From contig NZ_JNWV01000038.1 of NCBI RefSeq assembly GCF_000716535.1, positions 27,745 to 91,744 on the forward strand: a DNA stretch of 64,000 nt. Direction: 5' to 3'. The notes beneath the pieces are model-generated. The model was not told where the DNA came from. It did not search any database and was given only the letters and a program-made list of their open reading frames with translations. Numbering within the stretch: the stretch's first letter is position 1; every line of letters starts with the position of its first letter. This document shows positions 50,758 through 61,000 of the stretch, in pieces. A program made the translations under genes and the position numbers. This DNA comes from Streptomyces flaveolus (lineage in GTDB: Bacteria; Actinomycetota; Actinomycetes; Streptomycetales; Streptomycetaceae).

Positions 50758-53700
50758 ATGCTCGGGCCCGTGGAGAACAGGTCCGTCAGTCCCGTGTTCG
50801 TCGGCCGTACCGACGAACTGGACACGCTGAACGACGCGCTCGCCCGTGCCGCCGCGGCCGAGCCGCAGGCGCTGCTGCTCGGCGGCGAGGCGGGCGTGGG
50901 CAAGACCCGCCTCGTGGAGGAGTTCGCCACCGCCGCCGCCCGGCACGGCGCCGTGGTCGCCGTCGGCGGCTGCGTGGAGATCGGCGCCGACGGGCTGCCG
51001 TTCGCCCCCTTCTCCGCCGCGCTGCGCGCCCTGCGGGACGCCCTGCCCGAGGAGTTCGCCGCGGCGGCGGCCGGCCAGGAGGAGGAACTGGCCCGGCTGC
51101 TGCCCGACCTCGGCGAGGCCGGCTCCGGCCGCCACGACGAACAGGGCACGGCCCGCCTGTTCGAGCTCACCGCCCGGCTGCTGGAGCGGGTCGCCGCCGA
51201 GCACACCGTCGTCCTCGTCCTGGAGGACCTGCACTGGGCCGACGCCTCCACCCGCCACCTCCTCGCCTACCTCTTCCGCACCCTGCGCACCGGCCGCCTC
51301 CTCGTCCTGGCCACCTACCGCTCCGACGACATCCACCGCCGCCACCCGCTGCGCCCGCTGCTCGCCGAACTGGACCGGCTGCGCACCGTCCGCCGCATCG
51401 AACTCGCCCGCTTCACCCGCGAGGAGGCCGGCCGCCAGATCGCGGGCATCCTCGCCGCCGAACCCGACCCCGCCCGGGTGGACGAGATCTACGCACGCTC
51501 CGACGGCAACGCCTTCTTCATCGAGGAACTCGCCGTCGCCGGCACGGCGGGCGACTGCGCCGGCCTCACCGACTCCCTGCGCGACCTGCTCCTCGTCCGG
51601 GTCGAGGCACTGCCCGAGAGCGCCCAGCGGGTCGCCCGGATCGTCGCCGAGGGCGGCTCCACCGTGGAGTACCGGCTGATCGCCGCCGTCGCCCGGCTCG
51701 CCGAGGACGACCTCATCGAGGCCCTGCGGGCCGCCGTCGGCGCCAACATCCTCACCGTCACCCGGACCGGCGACGGTTACCGCTTCCGGCACTCCCTGGT
51801 CCGCGAGGCCGTCGCCGACGACCTGCTGCCCGGCGAACGCTCCCGGCTCAACCGCCGCTACGCCGAAGCCCTGGAGGCCGACCCCACGCTGGTCCCGGCC
51901 GACGCCCGCGTGATGCGCCTGGCCAGCTACTGGTACCACGCCCACGACGCCGCGAAGGCCCTGCCCTCCGTCCTGTCCGCCGCCGTCGTCGCCCGCCGCC
52001 GGCACGCCTACACCGAGCAACTGCGGCTGCTGGAGCGGGCGATGGAGCTGTGGGACAGCGCCCCCGAGGAGGTGCGCCGCGCGCTGCGCCCGGTCGACTA
52101 CGCCGAGGTCTATCCCCCGTGCGGCTGCGACCCGGCCACCACGCCGCTGCGCTACCTGGATCTGCTGGCCGAGGCGGCGGTGGCGGGCCGTTTCGGTGGC
52201 GAGCGCGAACGCGCCCTGAAGATCACCAAACGGGCCCTGCGCCTCCTGGAGGAGGATCCGGACCCGCTGCGCGCCGCCTGGTTCTGGGTGCAGCGCTCCC
52301 GGCTGGTCCAGGCCATGGCGCGCGGCGACGGCCGGCAGGAGCTGGCCGCCGCGCAGGACCTGGTGCGCGGACTGCCGCCGTCCGAGGTGCACGCAGAGGT
52401 GCTGGCGGTCGCCGCGAGCTGGTCCATGCAGCGCCGCCCGGGACCCGAAGCCCTGGCCGCCGCCGAGCGGGCCGTGGAGTACGCGCACATGGTGGGCGCC
52501 CGCGAGACCGAACTGGACGCCCGCCTCACCCTGGGCGGCCTGACCGTGGAGTCCGGCGAGCCGGAGGCCGGCCTCGCGCAGATGCGACAGGTGCTGCGGG
52601 ACACCCGCGCGGAGGGCATGCACCAGGTCACGGCCCGCGCCTATGTGAACCTGCCGTCCGTGCTGCAGAGCGTCGGCCGGGACCGGGAGGCCGTCCCGCT
52701 GCTGCGCGAGGGCATCGACTTCTGCCGCGCCCACGGGCTGCTGGACTCCGGGGCGTGGATGTGGGGCAACCTGTCCGAGGCGCTGTACTCGCTCGGCCAG
52801 TGGCAGGAGGCCGCCGAGGCCGCCGCGCACGCCACCCGGGTCGGCCACGGCGCCATGCCCCGTGGCGCGGGCGCGCTGCTGATGGCCCACCTCGCCCTCG
52901 CCCGCGGCGACCTCGCCGAGGCCGCCCGGCACCTCGCCGCCGCCCGCGCCTGGTACGGCACCCATGACCCGATGCCCCAGCAGTCCCTGCCCGTGGCCCG
53001 CATCGTCCTCGGGGTCGCCGCCGCCGAGGGCCGGATCGCCGACGCCCGCGCGGCCCTGCTCCCGGCCCTGGACGCCGGCTTCCCGCCCGGCACCCACCGC
53101 TACGGCTGGCCGCTGCTGCTGGCCGCCGCCACCGCCGAGGCCGACGCCCGCACCCTGCCCGCCGCCCGGCCCGGCCGCGCCGAGACGCTCGACCGTCTCT
53201 CGGCGGCCGTACGGACCCTCACCACCGGGGTCCCGCTGTGGCAGGCCCACGCCCAGTGGACCCGCGCCGAACTGCTCCGCGCGCAGGGCCGGGACACCGC
53301 CGACACCTGGTCCCCGGTCGTCACCGCCTTCGAGTGCCTGGACCGGCCCTACGACCTCGCCCGGGTCCGCCACCGCCTCGCCGCGGCGCTGCTGGCCGAG
53401 GGCGGCGACGACGAACGGGAGCGCGCGGTGGAACTGCTCCGGCTGGCCGCGGCGGTCGCCACCCACCTCGACGCGCGCCCCCTCGCCGACGCCGTCGCCC
53501 GGCTCGCCCAGCGGGCCCGCCTCACCCTGACCGGCGCCGCACGCCAGGCCCCCGCCGACCCGGCCGCGGCGCTCGGCCTCACCAGCCGCGAGCGGGACGT
53601 CCTGCACCTGGTCGCGGCCGGCCGCACCAACCGTCAGATAGCGGCGGAACTGTTCATCTCGCCGAAGACCGCGAGCGTCCACGTCTCCAACATCCTCGGC

Positions 53701-53796
53701 AAGCTCGGCGTCTCGGGCCGGGGCGAGGCGGCGGCGGTGGCCCACCGGCTGGGGCTGTTCGCGGCCGGCACGCTCGCTGCCGAAACGCCGGGCTGA
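50758..53796 (+). CDS. large ATP-binding LuxR-type regulator (LAL family)
   Basis: A 1012-residue protein. An N-terminal AAA/NACHT-like ATPase has Walker A in LGGEAGVGKTRL (residues 41-52) and Walker B VVLVLEDLHWAD. A helical TPR-like middle region follows, and a C-terminal LuxR helix-turn-helix (LTSRERDVLHLVAAGRTNRQ, then KTASVHVSNILGKLGV). These are MalT/LAL-type activators that switch on operons when ligand and ATP bind. The start may be ATG 50758 or GTG 50770. The target is not evident; neighbouring genes are small or metabolic. Confidence 0.92.
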   Translation: MLGPVENRSVSPVFVGRTDELDTLNDALARAAAAEPQALLLGGEAGVGKTRLVEEFATAAARHGAVVAVGGCVEIGADGLPFAPFSAALRALRDALPEEFAAAAAGQEEELARLLPDLGEAGSGRHDEQGTARLFELTARLLERVAAEHTVVLVLEDLHWADASTRHLLAYLFRTLRTGRLLVLATYRSDDIHRRHPLRPLLAELDRLRTVRRIELARFTREEAGRQIAGILAAEPDPARVDEIYARSDGNAFFIEELAVAGTAGDCAGLTDSLRDLLLVRVEALPESAQRVARIVAEGGSTVEYRLIAAVARLAEDDLIEALRAAVGANILTVTRTGDGYRFRHSLVREAVADDLLPGERSRLNRRYAEALEADPTLVPADARVMRLASYWYHAHDAAKALPSVLSAAVVARRRHAYTEQLRLLERAMELWDSAPEEVRRALRPVDYAEVYPPCGCDPATTPLRYLDLLAEAAVAGRFGGERERALKITKRALRLLEEDPDPLRAAWFWVQRSRLVQAMARGDGRQELAAAQDLVRGLPPSEVHAEVLAVAASWSMQRRPGPEALAAAERAVEYAHMVGARETELDARLTLGGLTVESGEPEAGLAQMRQVLRDTRAEGMHQVTARAYVNLPSVLQSVGRDREAVPLLREGIDFCRAHGLLDSGAWMWGNLSEALYSLGQWQEAAEAAAHATRVGHGAMPRGAGALLMAHLALARGDLAEAARHLAAARAWYGTHDPMPQQSLPVARIVLGVAAAEGRIADARAALLPALDAGFPPGTHRYGWPLLLAAATAEADARTLPAARPGRAETLDRLSAAVRTLTTGVPLWQAHAQWTRAELLRAQGRDTADTWSPVVTAFECLDRPYDLARVRHRLAAALLAEGGDDERERAVELLRLAAAVATHLDARPLADAVARLAQRARLTLTGAARQAPADPAAALGLTSRERDVLHLVAAGRTNRQIAAELFISPKTASVHVSNILGKLGVSGRGEAAAVAHRLGLFAAGTLAAETPG

Positions 53797-53833
53797 GACC
53801 TACGCTGGAGAAAACCGGCAGTGAGGGGGAGCC

Positions 53834-54040
53834 GTGTTCAACGCCTTCGAGGAACTGTTCGCGCCCGGCCGCAAGCACACCCGGGACGAGCAGAACCGGC
53901 TGGAACTGACCCGCGAGGACGTGGGCGACAACGACCCCGGCCGCGGCCCCATAGACCTGAGCTCCGGAAAGGCGGTGATACGCCTGCCGGAAACGACGCC
54001 GGCCGAGCCGGAGCCCGAAACGCTCACCGAGGACGAGTAG
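53834..54040 (+). CDS. small DUF6191-like protein
   Basis: A 68-residue protein: FNAFEELFAPGRKHTRDEQNRLELTRE is the conserved N-terminal pattern, followed by an acidic tail rich in Pro/Glu/Thr. GGGGGA precedes the GTG. It lies 37 bases after the LuxR gene and may be co-transcribed with it. Function unknown. Confidence 0.75.
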   Translation: MFNAFEELFAPGRKHTRDEQNRLELTREDVGDNDPGRGPIDLSSGKAVIRLPETTPAEPEPETLTEDE

Positions 54041-54075
54041 CCGCGCCTCTCATCGATGACGAGCAGCCGCGCAGC

Positions 54076-55236
54076 TCACCGCACCCGGACCTCCAGTACC
54101 CGGTCGTCCCCCTTCTTCGGGTGGCCGCGGCCGTCCGTGTTGCTCGTCACCAGCCAGAGCCTGTCCCCGCCCGCCGGGACGACGGTACGGAGGCGGCCGT
54201 AGGTGCCCGTGAGGAACGCCTGCGGGGCGGCCGAGGCCGATGTGCCGTTCAGCGGGACGCGCCACAGGCGCTCGCCCTTCAGGCCCGCCATCCAGATCAC
54301 GCCGTTCACGTAGGCGATGCCGCTCGGGGAGGCGTCGTCGGTGTGCCACTGGGCCAGCGGGTTGTGGAAGCCGGTGTCGGAGGACCTGCCCTCGGCCTGA
54401 GGCCAGCCGTAGTTGTCACCGGGCTTGATCGCGTTCAGCTCGTCCCAGGTGTCCTGCCCGAACTCCGACGCGAACAGCCGCTGTTTGTCGTCCCAGGCCA
54501 GGCCCTGGACGTTCCGGTGGCCGTACGAGTACACGGGGGAGTCGGGGAACGGGTTGCCCGGAGCCGGTTCGCCGTCCGGGGTCAGCCGCAGGATCTTGCC
54601 GCCCAGCGACTTCCTGTCCTGCGCCAGGCCCTTCTGCCCGCTCTCGCCGGTGCCCGCGTACAGCATGCGGTCGGGGCCGAACGCGATCCGGCCGCCGTTG
54701 TGGATGCGGCCCTTGGGGATGCCCTTGAACACCGTGTCGGGAGCGCCCAGTTGCTCACCGGCCGGCTTCCGCTCGTCGTACAGCATGCGGACGATGCGGT
54801 TGTCCGAGGCCGAGGTGAAGTAGGCGTAGATCATGTGGTCCGAGGCGAAGTCGGGGGAGAGCGCGATGCCCAGCAGGCCGCCCTCGCCGGCCGGCGAGAC
54901 CCCCGAGACCGTGCCCAGCTCGGTCGTCCGGCCGGTCCTCTCGTCGATCCGGCTGATCGTGCCCTCGTCCCGGGAGGAGACCAGCAGGCCGCCGCCGGGC
55001 ACTGGAGCCAGCCCCCACGGCGTCTTCAGGCCCTCGGCCACCGTGCGCAGCACCTTCACCGAGCCCTTGGCCGGGGGTACCGGCGCGGCCGGGGCGGTGC
55101 CGTGCCCGGAAGCGGTGGCCCCGGAGGTCGTCGCGCCCGGCATACCGCCCGGGGCGTCCCCGCCGTCGGAGGAACAGCCGGCCGTCACCAGGAGGGCGGC
55201 CACGGCCAGCACGGCCGGCACAGCTCGACGTCGCAC
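54076..55236 (-). CDS. lipoprotein PQQ-type glucose/sorbosone dehydrogenase
   Basis: A 386-residue precursor. RRRAVPAVLAVAALLVTAGC is a lipoprotein signal with the Cys at residue 21. The mature protein is a six-bladed beta-propeller: LKTPWGLAPVPGGGLLVSSR, GEGGLLGIALSPDF, IYAYFTS, RIHNGGRIAFGPDRMLYAGTG, YSYGHRNVQGLAWD and PGDNYGWP are standard sorbosone-dehydrogenase motifs. The GTG at 55236 has AAGGGA at 9-base spacing. It is anchored outside the membrane and probably oxidises an aldose, with PQQ or an unidentified cofactor. Confidence 0.9.
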   Translation of the reverse strand: MRRRAVPAVLAVAALLVTAGCSSDGGDAPGGMPGATTSGATASGHGTAPAAPVPPAKGSVKVLRTVAEGLKTPWGLAPVPGGGLLVSSRDEGTISRIDERTGRTTELGTVSGVSPAGEGGLLGIALSPDFASDHMIYAYFTSASDNRIVRMLYDERKPAGEQLGAPDTVFKGIPKGRIHNGGRIAFGPDRMLYAGTGESGQKGLAQDRKSLGGKILRLTPDGEPAPGNPFPDSPVYSYGHRNVQGLAWDDKQRLFASEFGQDTWDELNAIKPGDNYGWPQAEGRSSDTGFHNPLAQWHTDDASPSGIAYVNGVIWMAGLKGERLWRVPLNGTSASAAPQAFLTGTYGRLRTVVPAGGDRLWLVTSNTDGRGHPKKGDDRVLEVRVR

Positions 55237-55366
55237 GATCACGGTTCCCTTCGCCAGGGCGGTCCGGTGGCGGTCCACAGGCGGGCCCGACGGCACGCTC
55301 TCCCTCTCATACACCGCCCGCGCCCCTTCGGGTTCCCGATCCCCGACGACGGACCGCGAAAACCTC

Positions 55367-55692
55367 GATCCCACGACGATTGCGCGGGCGCCAGCCCGGA
55401 CACGTGGTCCCACGGCCCTTGGGCGGGCGTCAACCCGGTCACCTCAGCCCCATGACCTCCGGACGGCCGGCGGCCCGGACACCTCGATCCGCCGACCCTG
55501 GGCGGGCGCCAGCCCGGACACCTCGTCCCACGACCCTTGGGCGGGCGCCGGCCCGGTCACCTCGGTCCCACGATCCTTGGGCGGGCGCCAGCCCGGAAAC
55601 CTCAGCCCATGACCTTCGGACGGCCGGCAGCCCGGTCACCGCAGCCCCGTCAGTCCCACGATCCCTGGGCCGGCGGCAGCGCGGACACCTCC
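55367..55692. repeat. 40-bp tandem array at the 3' end of the aldo/keto reductase gene
   Basis: About seven degenerate copies, starting near 55369, 55407, 55447, 55487, 55525, 55565 and 55605, have a period of 38-40 bases. An eighth copy is the end of the reductase gene itself (55653-55692). A typical copy on the plus strand is GTCCCACGATCCTTGGGCGG followed by a GCCAGCCCGGACACCTC-type end. Read on the minus strand, copies encode VSGLAPAQGSWD-like peptides parallel to the gene's own VSALPPAQGSWD terminus. The interval 55243-55366 before it holds no gene, only the upstream region of the sugar dehydrogenase. Confidence 0.9.
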
Positions 55693-56648
55693 GTCAGGTC
55701 CTCCGCGGTCAGCCGCAGCCCGGCGGCCGCCGCGTTCTGCGCCGCCCAGCGCTCCCGCTTGGTGCCCGGCAGGGCTATCACATGCCTGCCCTGGGCCAGC
55801 ACCCAGGCCAGGGCCACCTGGGCCGGGGTGACGTCCTCGCCGTGCCGGCGGGCGATGCGTCGCAGGCCCGCGACTATCGGCTGGTTGGCGGCCATCATCT
55901 CGGCGGTGAACCGGGGGTGCCGGGCGCGTACGTCGTCCGGTTCGAAGCCCTCGCCCGGCGTCAGCGTGCCGGTCAGGAAGCCGTTGCCCAGCGGCATCGC
56001 CGCCAGGAAGCCCACACCGCGCGCCTCGCACCACGGCAGCAGCGCCCGGAGCGCCTCCGGCGACCACACCGACAGCTCCGCCTGCACCGCGGTCACCGGG
56101 AACACCTGCTGCACCCGCTGCAACTGGCGCAGCGTCGTGTCGTACAGCCCGGCGCCCGGGCGGCGCCCGCCGCGCGCTCCCACCGCGCACAGACCGAGGG
56201 CCCGCACCTTCCCGGCCCGCACCAGGTCCGCCATCGCGCCCCAGGTCTCCTCGACAGGCACCTCCGGATCGGCGCGGTGCAGCTGGTACAGGTCGATCAC
56301 ATCGGTCTGCAGCCGCCGCAGCGAGGCGTCGCAGGCCCGCCGCACGTAGCCGGGGCGGCCGTTGGCCACGATGTGCTGCTCGCCGACCAGCAGCCCCACC
56401 TTCGTCGACACGAAGGCGTCCCGGCGCCGCTCCTTCAGCACCCGGCCCAGCAGCAGCTCGTTGGTGAACGGGCCGTACATGTCCGCGGTGTCCAGGAGGC
56501 CGCAGCCCAGGTCCAGCGCCCGGTGCACGGCTCTGACCGACTCGTCACCCCGCTGTCGCGATCCGCTGTACGCCCAGCTCATCGGCATGCATCCGAGTCC
56601 GACGGCCCCCACCGCGAGCGCCCCCGCGCCGATCGTCCTGCGCTCCAC
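55650..56648 (-). CDS. aldo/keto reductase
   Basis: A 332-residue TIM-barrel oxidoreductase. The catalytic tetrad is Asp and Tyr in LLDTADMYGP, Lys in VSTKVG, and His in YQLHRAD; ALPGTKRERWAAQN is the NADPH-binding end. GTG 56648 follows GGGAGG at 12-base spacing; the frame is open further upstream only as an antisense of the dehydrogenase gene. Its natural substrate is unknown. The 3' end is the seed of the 40-bp tandem array beyond the stop. Confidence 0.92.
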   Translation of the reverse strand: MERRTIGAGALAVGAVGLGCMPMSWAYSGSRQRGDESVRAVHRALDLGCGLLDTADMYGPFTNELLLGRVLKERRRDAFVSTKVGLLVGEQHIVANGRPGYVRRACDASLRRLQTDVIDLYQLHRADPEVPVEETWGAMADLVRAGKVRALGLCAVGARGGRRPGAGLYDTTLRQLQRVQQVFPVTAVQAELSVWSPEALRALLPWCEARGVGFLAAMPLGNGFLTGTLTPGEGFEPDDVRARHPRFTAEMMAANQPIVAGLRRIARRHGEDVTPAQVALAWVLAQGRHVIALPGTKRERWAAQNAAAAGLRLTAEDLTEVSALPPAQGSWD

Positions 56649-56723
56649 CTGCTCGTGAACCTCCCTCTGCCCGGCCCCCAACCTAACCTCTGCGCGCAGA
56701 CGCCCCTGACATAGCCTCCTGGC

Positions 56724-57701
56724 ATGAGTGCAGACGTGTGGCTTCCCATTCCGCCCGAGGAGATCGAGGGGCTGCCCGAGGGGCCCCGGTACCTGTTCTG
56801 GGACGGGGGAGAGGACGGCGCGCAGCCGTATCCGGGCGATCCGGCGGAGTGCGCGGTGTACGTGGTGCCGTACATGAAGCGGCTGTCGGTCCGGGTGGGC
56901 CCGCTGGAGCACCTGACGAACGTGCGGCTCATCCAGACGCTCACCGCCGGCGTCGACGACATCACCGCGCAGCTTGCGGTGATCCCGCCGGGCGTGCGGC
57001 TGTGCAACGCGCGCGGGGTGCACGAGACGAGCACGGCCGAGCTGGCGCTCACCCTCACCCTCGCCGCGCTGCGCGGCATCCCCGGCTTCGTCCGCGCCCA
57101 GCAACAGGAGCGCTGGGTGGGCGGTTTCCACCCCGCCCTGGCCGACAAGAGCGTGCTGATCGTCGGGTACGGGGCCATCGGTGCCGCCATCGAGGACCGG
57201 CTCGTGCCCTTCGAGGTCGCGCGGGTGGCGCGCGTGGCGCGCTCCGGTCGCACAACCGCGCGCGGTCCCGTGCATCCGATCGCCGATGTGCTTCCACTGC
57301 TTCCGCACGCGGATGTCGTGATCCTCTGCACCCCGCTCACGGAGGAGACCCGGGGGCTCGTCGACGCCGACTTCCTCGCCCGGATGAAGGACGGCGCGCT
57401 GCTCGTCAACGTCGCGCGCGGGCCCGTCGTGGACACCAAGGCGCTCCTCACCGAGCTGGAGCGGGGCCGGATCACCGCCGCCCTCGACGTCACCGACCCC
57501 GAGCCGCTGCCCCCCGGCCACCCCCTGTGGCAGGCGCCCGGAGTGCTGATCAGCCCGCATGTCGGCGGGCCCTCCTCGGCCTTCCTGCCCCGCGCCAAGA
57601 GGCTGCTCGCCGACCAGTTGACCCGGTTCGTGAACCGACAGCCCCTGCGGAACGTGATCCTTACGACCGGACCCGAAACCAGGGGAGCAAACGGGCGCTA
57701 G
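56724..57701 (+). CDS. D-isomer-specific 2-hydroxyacid dehydrogenase
   Basis: A 325-residue NAD-dependent enzyme. The Rossmann motif is LIVGYGAIGAAIE, with catalytic Arg in NVARGPVVD, Glu in DVTDPEPLP and His in SPHVGGPS. The nucleotide-binding half is complete; the residue after the second strand (ARSGRTTA) suggests NADP preference. A TAGCCT box 8 bases before the ATG suggests a leaderless transcript. The substrate is unknown (glyoxylate or hydroxypyruvate are common). Confidence 0.92.
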   Translation: MSADVWLPIPPEEIEGLPEGPRYLFWDGGEDGAQPYPGDPAECAVYVVPYMKRLSVRVGPLEHLTNVRLIQTLTAGVDDITAQLAVIPPGVRLCNARGVHETSTAELALTLTLAALRGIPGFVRAQQQERWVGGFHPALADKSVLIVGYGAIGAAIEDRLVPFEVARVARVARSGRTTARGPVHPIADVLPLLPHADVVILCTPLTEETRGLVDADFLARMKDGALLVNVARGPVVDTKALLTELERGRITAALDVTDPEPLPPGHPLWQAPGVLISPHVGGPSSAFLPRAKRLLADQLTRFVNRQPLRNVILTTGPETRGANGR

Positions 57702-58086
57702 GCCGCTTCCGGCACCCTCCGCAACCTTTCGGACGCGGCCCGTACCCACATCCTCGCTGGTCGTCACGGAGCGTAGAGAGGCTATGTCCCTGAGTGACGA
57801 TACTGGTGTATCGTCCCGACAGGGGCTGCGCCGCTGACCACTCGGCGCCGGGGATGGACATTTCAGATTTGTGAGGGGGGCGACGGGCGATGCACGGCCT
57901 ATGGACGAACGATCCGACGCGGCGGAGCCGCCGACGGCGACCCTGGCGCACGGCCGCGCGCAGGCGCGGCCACCACACCAGCCACCACAGCCACCAGCAG
58001 CGCAGGCACAGCGGTCGTCGCAGGCATGCGCACCCAGCGCACCGGGACCGTCGGGACGCGGGAGCGGCGCGAACCGGGAGGCCCCG
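57702..58086 (+). promoter_or_regulatory. upstream region of the CdgF-like gene with a perfect palindrome
   Basis: A 385-base interval. GACGATAC/GTATCGTC at 57796-57803 and 57808-57815 is a perfect 8-bp inverted repeat with a 4-base spacer; it overlaps an AGTGAC that resembles half of a BldD-type site. From 57871 the frame of the next gene is open, with possible starts at 57871 and 57901, but the codons are Pro/Gln-rich with weak third-position bias and no ribosome site. Nothing else is recognisable. Confidence 0.5.
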
Positions 58087-61000
58087 GTGAGCGCCCCGCC
58101 CTCCGTGACGACCACCCTCGACGGAGCGGCGCGCGCACCGCACCCGCACGAGGCACCGCCGCCCCGCCGGCTCGCCATCGGCGACAACACCCGGCTGATG
58201 GAACAACTCGTCCTCGCCCTGATCTGCGCGGCCTACGCCGTCGGAGCCGCGTTCGACTGGGGCACGAGTCAAGTCGCGCTGATCATGGGCGACTTCGGTC
58301 TGAGCGCGGCGGCGGGCACCGCCGCCGTCTCCTGTTTCCTGTACGCCCGCAGCCGGCGCGTGCGCTTCCGCTCGGCCTGGCTGCTGTTCGCCCTCTCCTC
58401 GGCCATGGCCGCGCTGGGCAACGCGGTCTGGGGCTGGTACGAGGTCGTGCTGGGCCGCGCCGTGCCCAGCCCCAGCTACGCCGACCTGTTCTTCCTGTGC
58501 TTCGCGCCGCCCGCCATCGTCGGCCTGCTGGTGCTCGCCAAGCGGCCGGTGACGAGGGCGGGCTGGATCTGCCTGGGGCTGGACGCCTGGCTCATCGGCG
58601 GCTCGCTGCTCACCCTCTCGTGGAGCCTCGCGCTCGCCCAGGCGGCCCGGTTCGACGGCTCCAGCGTGGCGCACGCCGCGCTGTCGCTGGCCTACCCGCT
58701 GCTCGACATCGCGCTCGTCAGCATGGTCCTCGCCCTGCACTTCCGCCGTGCCCCGGGCAACCGTACGGCGGTGAACACCGCGATCGGCGCGCTCGCGCTG
58801 ACCGTGATGTGCGACGCCCTGTTCACCTCGCCGCTGCTGCACAGCAGCTACCGCTCCGGGCAGTTGCTGGACGCGGGCTGGTTCGCCGGTTCGCTGCTGC
58901 TCGCCTACGCCCCCTGGGCCGCGCCCCGGCGGCGGCGCGCGCGGGAGATCCGCGTGGCGGACGGGCACACGCGCGTGGTGCACGAGCACATGCCGGGCCG
59001 GCGGAGCACGGGCCACCAGCTGCCCCTGTCCGCGCCGGGCGGTGAGCTCACCCGGTACCCGTCCGGCCGGCCGCTCACCGGCTCGCTCGCCGCCCTCACC
59101 CCGTACCTCGCCGCCGCCGTGTGCACCCTGGGCATCCTGTACAACGTCCTCAACGGCCGCAGGCCCGACCACGTGGTGCTGATCACCGCGGGCGCCGTGG
59201 TGCTGGCGCTCGTCATCCGGCAGGGCATCATGCTGCTGGACAACATCACCCTCACCCAGGAACTGGCGCAGAAGGAGAACCACTTCCGCTCCCTGGTGCA
59301 GGGCTCCAGCGACGTCATCATGATCGCCGCGCCGAACGGCATCCTCCGGTACGTCTCCCCGGCCGCCGCCGGGGTGTACGGCAGACCCGCGGAGGAGCTG
59401 GTGGGCACCGAGCTGGCCGGGCTCATCCACCCGGAGGACCTGGGCTGCGTGGTGCACGAGGTGCGCCGTTTCCTCGCCGCCAGCCCGCTGGAGGAGCCCA
59501 CCACGCGCATCGAGTGCCGGTTCCGCTCCGGCGACGGCGGCTGGCTCAACGTCGAGTCGACCGTCAACCGGCACCACGGCGGACTGATCTTCAACAGCCG
59601 GGACGTGACCGAGCGAGTGCGCCTGCAGGCCCAGTTGCAGCACAACGCCGAGCACGACCCGCTGACCGACCTGCCCAACCGCGCGCTGTTCACCAAGCGG
59701 GTGCAGCAGGCCCTGTCCGGCCGCCGGGCCACCGACCGGGGCGCCGCCCTGCGGGGCACGGCGGTGCTCTTCATCGACCTGGACGGCTTCAAGGCCGTCA
59801 ACGACACGATCGGGCACCAGGCCGGGGACGAACTGCTCGTCCAGGCCGCCCGCAGACTCCAGGACGCGGTCCGGCAGGGGGACACCGCGTCCCGGCTGGG
59901 CGGCGACGAGTTCGCGGCCCTGATCGTCGGGGACGGCACCCGGGACCGGGCCGCCCGGGAGCGGAACATCCTGGAGCTCGCCGACCGCCTCAGGGTGACC
60001 CTCTCCCACCCGTACGCCATCGACGGCAACGACGTCAGGGTCAACGCCTCCATCGGCGTCGCCTTCGCCGAACCGGGCCTCGGTGCGGGGGAGTTGCTGC
60101 GCAACGCCGACCTGGCGATGTACCGCGCGAAGTCGGCCGGAAAGGGCCGGGTCGAGCTGTACAAACCGCAGATGCAGCAGGACGTCGTCCGCAAGGCGGA
60201 GCTGGCCACGCGGTTGCGTGCCGCGCTGCACGACGGCGAGTTCGCCCTGCTGCACCAGCCCGTGGTGTGCCTGCAGAACGGCCGGATCACGGCGGTCTCC
60301 GCACAGGCGCGCTGGCGCTCCTCGCAGGGGGTGCTGTTCACGCCGGCCGAGTTCCTGCGGGTGGCCGAGGACGGCGACAAGACCGCCGAGCTGGACCGCT
60401 GGATCCTACGGGAGGCCGTGGAGCAGGCGGCCGAGCGGGCCGCGACCGGGATCGTCGTCCCCGTGGCGGTCCGGATGAGCGCCCGGCGGCTGCTGGACCG
60501 CTCGATGCCGCTGGGCTCGGTGGAGGCGCTGCTGACCCGGCACGGGCTGCCGCCCGGGGCGCTGGTCATCGAACTGTCCGACACCGATCCCCGGGTCTCC
60601 CTGGACGAGCTGGAGCGGCGGCTGACCGCGCTGAGCCGGCTCGGGGTGCGGATCGCGCTGGACGGCTTCGGCAGCGGCTACGCGGCCATCACGGCCCTCA
60701 GGAGGCTGCCCGTGGACATGCTCAAGCTCGACCGAGGTCTGGTCGAGGGCGTGGTCGAGTCCGCGCGGCTGCACAAGATCACCAGTGGTCTGCTGCGGAT
60801 CGCCGGCGATCTCGGGCTCCAGTCGGTCGCCGAGGGCGTGGACCTGCCGGAGCAGGTGGTCGCGTTGCGTGCCATGGGCTGCACCCATGGGCAGGGCATG
60901 GCGTTCGCCGGTCCGCTGGACGAGTACCGGCTGCGCCGGGCGCTCGGATCCGGCCACTACCCGGTGCCGCACGCCCCGGCCGAACCGGCGTTCGCGGGCA

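Noticed and set aside
50320..53745. 1141-codon open frame on the minus strand
   Set aside because: Antisense to the LuxR-type regulator; the long stop-free run reflects third-position GC bias.
55367..55692. CRISPR-like array
   Set aside because: Units of 38-40 bases follow one another without unique spacers, units are degenerate, one copy is coding, and no cas gene is present.
57871..58086. Longer N-terminus for the CdgF-like protein
   Set aside because: Starts at 57871 or 57901 lack a ribosome site and the segment has weak coding bias, whereas GTG 58087 has GGGAGG at 5 bases. Kept as an alternative only.
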